In this document: positions 1 through 4,205 of the stretch, in pieces
How the letters are laid out: each line of letters begins with the position of its first letter
Numbering within the stretch: position 1 is the first letter of the stretch
Origin: a bacterium
Lineage (GTDB): Bacteria; Zhuqueibacterota; Zhuqueibacteria; Thermofontimicrobiales; Thermofontimicrobiaceae
Reading direction: 5' to 3'
Assembly: GCA_025453735.1 (NCBI GenBank)
Contig: JALOPY010000169.1
Location: 1 to 6,032 of the forward strand
DNA: 6,032 nt
Notes under the pieces: generated by a model
Told to the model about the DNA's origin: nothing
Seen by the model: the letters and a program-made list of their open reading frames with translations, nothing else
The model's database searches: none
Made by a program: the position numbers and the translations under genes

Positions 1-160
1 CTTGTCTTCAAACGCGCAACGATCATTCGTAAATGGGAAAGTTAGTTGATTCACGTCCCTTAACATTCACGATCGAATCGCCTGGACCTGAAAACCAGAC
101 TAACTTTTTTCTAATACATTTTTTGTAACAAGAGCAATTGACTTTTTAGAGATTTCAGAA
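1..160. other. Leader region upstream of mtgA, no confident gene
   Basis: No convincing coding region is visible. The plus-strand frame beginning at base 1 stays open to a TAG at 43-45 and could be the last 14 codons of an upstream gene, but that is too short to judge. A TAATAC word at 112-117 could be a -10 box for the mtgA operon, but no good -35 lies 16-18 bases before it. The TTGACT at 138-143 is too close to the ATG to act as a -35. A short CTGG/CCAG pairing (82-85 with 95-98) followed by a T-rich stretch at 101-110 is a weak candidate for a terminator of an upstream gene. Confidence 0.4.
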
Positions 161-1063
161 ATGTCGAATCGCACAAAAAATATTTTCAGAGGTTTTGCAT
201 TTCTCATTGCTTTGATCATTCTGGGTTACTGGCTTCTTATCGCGAGCTTGCCAGGTGTAACGACGATTGAAAATTACCGCCCCGAAAGCACTGTTATCGA
301 TTTGAGTAATTTTAACTGGGATAAGGATATTGTTGCACCCGTCAGAAAGTATGTTCCTCTCAGTAAAATTTCGCCAGAGCTGAGAACCGCGGTTCTTATC
401 AGTGAAGACGATACGTTTTTCGGGCACTCAGGCATCAATATCACTGAGCTGAAAAAAGCATTCCAGGAAAATCTGGAAAAAAAACGCTACGCCAGGGGCG
501 CCAGTACGATTACGATGCAAGTTGTGAAAAATGCTTTTTTAACTCAACAAAAAACACTGACTCGAAAAATAAAAGAAATTTTGCTGGCTAAAAAGATCGA
601 AAAAATCTGGAGCAAACAAAAGATTTTCGAGTATTATCTGAACATAGCCGAGTGGGGGCATAATATTTATGGCGCTGAAGCCGCGGCTCGATATTACTTC
701 AATAAACCTGCATCACAGCTTGACCTGGCAGAAGCCTCTTTATTAGCGGGGATGCTGCCCAATCCAAAAATCTTAAATCCGTTCAAAAATTGGAATCGAG
801 TCAAGAATCGACAACAGCGTGTGTTGCGATTGATGCGAAATGCGAGATTGATTACCGATCAGGAATTTGAAAATTTGCTGAGTCAAACAATTTATTTGCG
901 GGGATCTGCGCCGAAATTTGAAGAACGACCAATGATTCCTGACGTCTCAATTTTTGATGAAGCGTTAAAAGACCCACGAATTCCGAAAGAATTCAAAGAC
1001 AAAGCCGATTCCACTGGCATAATTTTCATACCCGAGGATGAAAAAAATGACTCCCTTAAATAA
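161..1063 (+). CDS. mtgA: Monofunctional biosynthetic peptidoglycan transglycosylase (GT51 family)
   Basis: This 300-residue protein is a membrane-anchored glycosyltransferase that polymerises lipid II into glycan strands on the outer face of the inner membrane. Residues 12-30 form one hydrophobic anchor after a basic N-terminus. The GT51 motifs appear in order: EDDTFFGHSG (82-91, with E82 the expected catalytic Glu), GASTITMQ (113-120), RKIKE (135-139, with E139 the second conserved Glu), KIFEYYLNIAEWG (154-166) and AEASLLAGMLPNP (190-202). The NIAEWG...IYGAEAAARYYF stretch is typical of MtgA rather than of bifunctional PBP1 proteins, and no transpeptidase domain follows. The usual STITQQ is STITMQ here. 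The C-terminal tail (about 245-300) is longer than in the roughly 240-residue E. coli-type MtgA and is rich in charged residues. The ATG at 161 has only a weak purine stretch (AGAG, 148-151) before it, but the next Met is far inside the catalytic domain. The gene overlaps the next one, implying co-transcription. The family call is firm; the symbol rests on its being monofunctional. Confidence 0.93.
   Translation: MSNRTKNIFRGFAFLIALIILGYWLLIASLPGVTTIENYRPESTVIDLSNFNWDKDIVAPVRKYVPLSKISPELRTAVLISEDDTFFGHSGINITELKKAFQENLEKKRYARGASTITMQVVKNAFLTQQKTLTRKIKEILLAKKIEKIWSKQKIFEYYLNIAEWGHNIYGAEAAARYYFNKPASQLDLAEASLLAGMLPNPKILNPFKNWNRVKNRQQRVLRLMRNARLITDQEFENLLSQTIYLRGSAPKFEERPMIPDVSIFDEALKDPRIPKEFKDKADSTGIIFIPEDEKNDSLK
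1034..1037 (+). promoter_or_regulatory. Ribosome binding site that decides the start of the TPR/GWxTD gene
   Basis: GAGG at 1034-1037 directly abuts the ATG at 1038, which leaves no spacer, but it lies 9 bases before the in-frame ATG at 1047. The second ATG is therefore the better start. The site lies inside the 3' end of mtgA, consistent with translational coupling of the two genes. Confidence 0.55.
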
Positions 1064-3215
1064 AGCGCTATTATTCTTTCTTTCAATATTTATAATTTCA
1101 AGCGTATCGCATAGCCAGGTAGTCATCGATGTGCGATCCGATACCTCCACAGTAATAATTTCAGACTCGGTCATCATTGTAAAACGAAAACTCATAGACA
1201 ATCCTTCTGATATGAATCTGCGTTTGAAACTTGCAGAAATTTATTTGCAGCGGGAGATGCTCGATGAAGCAGAAGAAGAAGTGAGCCAGGTTCTGAAAAT
1301 TGATACGCTTTCGGTCCATGCGATCACAACGATGGGACGAGTTTATTTTCAGCGGGAGCCGAGCAAAATAATTCCGTTCGAGCGGTTAAAAGAAATTCTA
1401 AAGAAAGATCATAAATCGAAAGCGATAAAGAAATTTAAGGAAGCGTTGGCTTTGGATGCAAATTATAAGCCCGCTCGCTACTTTCTGGCTCGAACATATC
1501 TTGAAAAAGGGAATCCCGACAATTTGGATCGTGCAAAAGATGAATTCACCAGATTATTCAATGAAAACCGGGACTATCGGGATGTTTGTTATCAATTGGG
1601 ATATACCTATCAGAAAATGGGCAAATATGACGAGGCGCTTGAATATTATAAAAAAACCAGGCATAAAAAAGATGATTTTGCGCGAGCAAATATTCGCATG
1701 GCAGACCTGTATTATGAGACAGGAAATCCAAAATCAGCAACCGAGAGCTTTTTTGAAGGAATAGAGGAACTTGAAGATCGGGAGCTGTTGGACTATCTTT
1801 TTGAAGAGCAGAAAATTATTATGACAAAGGAGGAGTTGGGCGAATTTGAAAATGTCACGCATTCAGCCAAGAAAAAATTAATAAAAAAATTCTGGAAACG
1901 AAGGGATCCGGATCCGAGCACGCCAGAGAATGAGCGATTGATGGAGCATTTCCGACGGGCAAAATTTGCGCGGGAAAATTTTCATTTCACTGCGCCGCCA
2001 TATTATGATGACCGAGGAAAAATCTACATAAAATATGGTCAGCCGGATGACAGGCATAGCGCACCCGTCGGCGGACTCCAGGCAAAAGATAATGAATCCT
2101 GGACGTATGAAAGCATCGAAAAAGGATTGGTGTTTGATTTTGTTTCCGATGGCGGTTATTTCCATGAAGTTGAGGATTTGACCGATGCTGCGCTTGGGGG
2201 AGCTGATTATAATTCACGCTTGTATGTAGCTGCCCAATTGTACTCCGACCGCAGCAGCTTGAGTCGTGCCTACGCCAATCTATCGGTTTCTTTTTCGCAT
2301 GACAGATTAAATGATTTTCATCGCGAACGGAATAATGCGCTAACTCTTTATCCTGGCGAGATATTCCGCCACGATCTTCAGGCAAAGCCGTTTCCATTTA
2401 TAACCAAATTGGCGCAGTTTCGAGGTGATAGCAATAAAACAGAAGTTGAGTTCTACAGCTCATTTCCGGGGAGCGCAGCTAAATTCGAAAAAGTCGATGA
2501 TCACTTTGTAAATTTATCTGATTTTTTTATTGAAGTCCAGGATAGCAATTTCAATGCCGTCGAAAAAAAGCAAGAAAGATTTTCTATTCAGCGAGCAGCT
2601 TTAGAGGACATGACAGATCGGCACTTTCTGTTGCAACATAATCTTCAGCTTGTTCCTGGTGACTATTCTGTGGCGCTCATATTGAGCAGCACGGATAACT
2701 CAAGCAAAAGCATTCAGAAAAGAATTTTAGCCGTGCGAGATTTTTCATCGGATAGCTTGTTGATCAGCGATCTTCAGTTATCGTCAGAAATTTCTGAAAA
2801 CATTGATAATTTAAATCAGAGCATCGTGAAGCGAAATCTAAAAATAATGCCATACCCGTTCTCACTCGTGATGAAAGCCAAACCGATTCATCTCTATTTC
2901 GAGATTTATAACCTGGGGCTGGATCAAGAAAATAAATCAAATTTTGTGATCGATTATAGATTGAAAACTTTAAAAGCGACGCGGAATCTATGGCAGAAGA
3001 CGATTGGGAGCATTCCCAAAATCTTTTCCCGCAATGAGAAAAATATGATCACCACGACAATTCAGCGCGAGGGAGATCAGGATATTGCTTTCGAGTATAT
3101 TTCTTTCGATCTGAAAAATTTAGAACCCGGATTGCTGGAATTGCAGGTTGAGATCACAGACCTCAATCGTCAACAGAAAGCAAAAAGCAGTACCGAGTTT
3201 ACTCTTGTAAAATAA
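1047..3215 (+). CDS. Secreted TPR protein with divergent GWxTD domain
   Basis: The protein has 722 residues from the ATG at 1047, or 725 from the ATG at 1038; residue numbers here use the longer form. Residues 8-22 are a hydrophobic signal-peptide core with a plausible signal peptidase I site after S26 (S-H-S before Gln), so the protein should be periplasmic or exported. No lipobox Cys is present. Residues about 58-245 hold four to five TPR-like helical pairs, for example LAEIYLQREMLDEAEEEV, YQLGYTYQKMGKYDEALEYY and MADLYYETGNPKSATESF, which suggest a protein-binding scaffold. Residues 284-357 match the GWxTD domain: KFWKRRDPDPSTPEN (284-298), DDRGKIYIKYGQPDD (324-338) and WTY (355-357). The signature GWxTDRG reads PYYDDRG here. 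The remaining roughly 360 residues look beta-rich, with no family I can name. GWxTD proteins have no established biochemical role that I know of. The gene overlaps mtgA by 17 bases (26 with the earlier start), so a role in envelope or cell-wall upkeep is inferred from the neighbour only. The domain call is fairly secure; the function is unknown. Confidence 0.85.
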   Translation: MTPLNKALLFFLSIFIISSVSHSQVVIDVRSDTSTVIISDSVIIVKRKLIDNPSDMNLRLKLAEIYLQREMLDEAEEEVSQVLKIDTLSVHAITTMGRVYFQREPSKIIPFERLKEILKKDHKSKAIKKFKEALALDANYKPARYFLARTYLEKGNPDNLDRAKDEFTRLFNENRDYRDVCYQLGYTYQKMGKYDEALEYYKKTRHKKDDFARANIRMADLYYETGNPKSATESFFEGIEELEDRELLDYLFEEQKIIMTKEELGEFENVTHSAKKKLIKKFWKRRDPDPSTPENERLMEHFRRAKFARENFHFTAPPYYDDRGKIYIKYGQPDDRHSAPVGGLQAKDNESWTYESIEKGLVFDFVSDGGYFHEVEDLTDAALGGADYNSRLYVAAQLYSDRSSLSRAYANLSVSFSHDRLNDFHRERNNALTLYPGEIFRHDLQAKPFPFITKLAQFRGDSNKTEVEFYSSFPGSAAKFEKVDDHFVNLSDFFIEVQDSNFNAVEKKQERFSIQRAALEDMTDRHFLLQHNLQLVPGDYSVALILSSTDNSSKSIQKRILAVRDFSSDSLLISDLQLSSEISENIDNLNQSIVKRNLKIMPYPFSLVMKAKPIHLYFEIYNLGLDQENKSNFVIDYRLKTLKATRNLWQKTIGSIPKIFSRNEKNMITTTIQREGDQDIAFEYISFDLKNLEPGLLELQVEITDLNRQQKAKSSTEFTLVK

Positions 3216-3393
3216 CATGGCGCAGTGAAGCTGCAACAAAAATATTCAACACCAAGCCGCAAAGATGACACAAAGCCCATAAAATTGGATAATAATTATT
3301 TTGATCTTTCTTGGTGCTCTTTGTGATTTCTTGGTGCCTTAGTGTTGAAGAATTTTTTGCCCGAGAAAACAAAGATTTAACCTGTAATAATAT
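3216..3393. repeat. Palindromic intergenic repeat, copy A (CACAAAG type)
   Basis: This is the first of two directly oriented, clearly related elements (the other is 3871-4049). It begins right after the stop codon of the TPR/GWxTD gene with CATGGCGCAGTGAAGCT, against CATAGCGCGGCAAAGCT in copy B. Its core is an imperfect inverted repeat: 3245-3275 pairs without gaps with 3319-3349, with five mismatches and two G-T pairs by eye, starting with a perfect TTCAACAC/GTGTTGAA. An A-rich stretch before the hairpin (3235-3244) and a T-tract after it (3353-3358) extend the stem with one bulge. The arms are made of near-repeated words (ACACCAAG, CGCAAAG, ACACAAAG). The similarity to copy B continues past the hairpin through CAAAGATTT (3370-3378). 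It is probably a non-autonomous mobile or REP-like repeat. It encodes no protein. Confidence 0.85.
3245..3358 (+). terminator. Possible terminator of the mtgA operon, formed by repeat copy A
   Basis: The long hairpin of copy A is followed by GAAGAATTTTTTG, so RNA read from the plus strand would have a stem and then a run of six U. It lies 30 bases after the stop of the upstream gene and before a gene with its own strong ribosome binding site. The roughly 43-base loop and imperfect stem are unlike a compact intrinsic terminator, so this role is inferred and may be incidental to the repeat. Confidence 0.35.
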
Positions 3394-3403
3394 AGCATAA
3401 ATT

Positions 3404-3408
3404 GGAGG
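3404..3408 (+). promoter_or_regulatory. Strong ribosome binding site of the zinc-ribbon gene
   Basis: GGAGG at 3404-3408 lies 7 bases before the ATG at 3416, the best-formed ribosome binding site in the window. It fixes the start and argues that this small reading frame is a real gene. It lies just outside the homologous part of repeat copy A. Confidence 0.8.
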
Positions 3409-3415
3409 GATCAGG

Positions 3416-3850
3416 ATGAAGCATTTCTATTGTCCATATTGCAATGAAAAATTATCTTATCTGGATGGAACAGTTATCAAAATGAAGGGAGTTCTATCCT
3501 GTGATACGTTTGAATGTTCCGCGAATTTCTACCTGCCAGGCATGATCGGAAAATATGGCTCAATTGTGGATGAACATCTCAAGCTAAAAGATGGCGCAAA
3601 AGTCGAATTTCGCTGTCCCAATGCAAAATGCGATCGCAGTTTTACGTCACACTATGATGCTGACCTTGCTGAAATAAAAATGCTCGACGATGACGGTCAC
3701 GAATATGTCGTTGTCTTTAACCGCATTTATGGGATTCATTCGACTTTCGTTGTCGATTATAAAAAGAAACAATTAGCAAGCGCTCATGGCGAGGATAAGA
3801 AAACTTATCAAAGAGATTTTGATAAGCCAGTTAACTTTTTTGGCGCTTGA
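3416..3850 (+). CDS. Small zinc-ribbon-like protein of unknown function
   Basis: This 144-residue protein has no signal peptide or membrane segment and is probably cytoplasmic. Six cysteines lie in three pairs: C6-P-Y-C9, C29-x4-C34 and C67-P-N-A-K-C72. The first two pairs can form one four-Cys zinc site, as in zinc ribbons. The third has no further Cys partner; H79 or H95, or a second subunit, could complete it. The region after C72 (about 75-144) alternates charged and hydrophobic residues and looks like a small alpha/beta domain, with VVVFNRIYGIHSTFVVDY its most ordered stretch. I do not recognise a named family. Nucleic-acid binding or protein-protein contact would be usual for such a fold, but nothing here shows which. 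The gene stands alone between two direct copies of a palindromic repeat, is separated by 200 bases from the gene before it, and converges with the gene after it. Its reality is supported by the strong ribosome binding site and the ordered CxxC-type motifs. Confidence 0.8.
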   Translation: MKHFYCPYCNEKLSYLDGTVIKMKGVLSCDTFECSANFYLPGMIGKYGSIVDEHLKLKDGAKVEFRCPNAKCDRSFTSHYDADLAEIKMLDDDGHEYVVVFNRIYGIHSTFVVDYKKKQLASAHGEDKKTYQRDFDKPVNFFGA

Positions 3851-3870
3851 TCCAATTAAACTGCTTAATT

Positions 3871-4049
3871 CATAGCGCGGCAAAGCTACAAAAAAAATCT
3901 CAACACAAAGTCACGAAGCGGACACAAAGGTCACAAAGATAAATAATAAGTATTTTAATTTTTCTTTGTGTTCTTTATTTTTTTTTCTTGATGTCTTCGT
4001 GTTGAAGATTTTTTTGCCCAAAAAGCAAAGATTTGATCTGGAATATTAT
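3871..4049. repeat. Palindromic intergenic repeat, copy B (CACAAAG type)
   Basis: This is the second copy of the 3216-3393 element in the same orientation, with the same order of parts: a CATrGCGC...AAGCT head, an A-tract (3890-3897), a hairpin, a T-tract (4009-4015), then GCCC and CAAAGATTT. The left arm reads CACAAAG, TCACGAAG, GACACAAAG, TCACAAAG in succession (3904-3938), a period of about 8-10 bases. Pairing is clear at CAACAC 3901-3906 with GTGTTG 3999-4004, and at CACAAAG 3932-3938 with CTTTGTG 3964-3970. The middle of the right arm has decayed to a T-rich run (3976-3986). The two copies differ at many positions, so they are not a recent duplication. It lies between convergent genes. 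Confidence 0.85.
3889..4016. terminator. Possible bidirectional terminator formed by repeat copy B
   Basis: The hairpin has eight A before it and seven T after it. Read from either strand it would give a stem followed by a U-run, as expected of a shared terminator between the zinc-ribbon gene (ending 3850, plus) and the barrel gene (ending 4206, minus). AGATTTTTTTG (4006-4016) also pairs with CAAAAAAAATCT (3889-3900) with one bulge. The role is inferred from layout only; the stem is imperfect. Confidence 0.4.
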
Positions 4050-4051
4050 AA

Positions 4052-4191
4052 ACCGCAGAGGTCGCTGAGTTTATTTTATTGATTTATCACAAGAGATACA
4101 ATTGCTTTGATTCAAAAAAAAATATGAAATAAATTGCTGGTGCAAGTGCTCAAATATTTTTTTTCTCTGCGAACTTTGCAAGCTCAGCGGT
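4052..4191. repeat. Second type of intergenic palindrome (CGCAGAG / CGCTGAG words)
   Basis: The left end ACCGCAGAGGTCGCTGAG (4052-4069) faces a right end at 4165-4191 whose reverse complement reads ACCGCTGAG, then CTTGCAAAG, then TTCGCAGAG. The ends share the terminal ACCGCwGAG with one mismatch, and both are made of 9-base units of CGCnGAG type. The roughly 95 bases between are AT-rich with no gene. The sequence is unrelated to copies A and B but has the same design: short near-repeated words in inverted arms around an AT-rich centre. It ends 14 bases from the stop codon of the minus-strand gene. It is probably a single copy of a genome-wide dispersed repeat; the window shows only this one. 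Confidence 0.7.
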
Positions 4192-4205
4192 GAATAACTC
4201 ACGGA

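Noticed and set aside
1..45. Possible 3' end of an upstream plus-strand gene (frame 1, stop TAG at 43-45)
   Set aside because: Only 14 codons are visible and a second frame is open almost as far (to 49), so there is nothing to support a gene.
82..110. CTGG...CCAG hairpin plus T-rich stretch as an intrinsic terminator
   Set aside because: The stem is only four base pairs and the T-run starts six bases later with an interruption.
1987..2397. Minus-strand 136-codon frame inside the TPR/GWxTD gene
   Set aside because: It is antisense to well-conserved GWxTD coding sequence and its product is rich in His, Arg and Cys, as is typical of shadow frames.
3357..3393. Promoter for the zinc-ribbon gene (TTGCCC with TAATAT)
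   Set aside because: The spacing is about 25 bases and the boxes match poorly; the same TTTGCCC occurs in copy B, where no plus-strand gene follows.
3216..4191. CRISPR array
   Set aside because: The repeated words are degenerate, 8-10 bases apart and arranged as inverted arms; there are no regular direct repeats with unique spacers of 25-40 bases and no cas genes.
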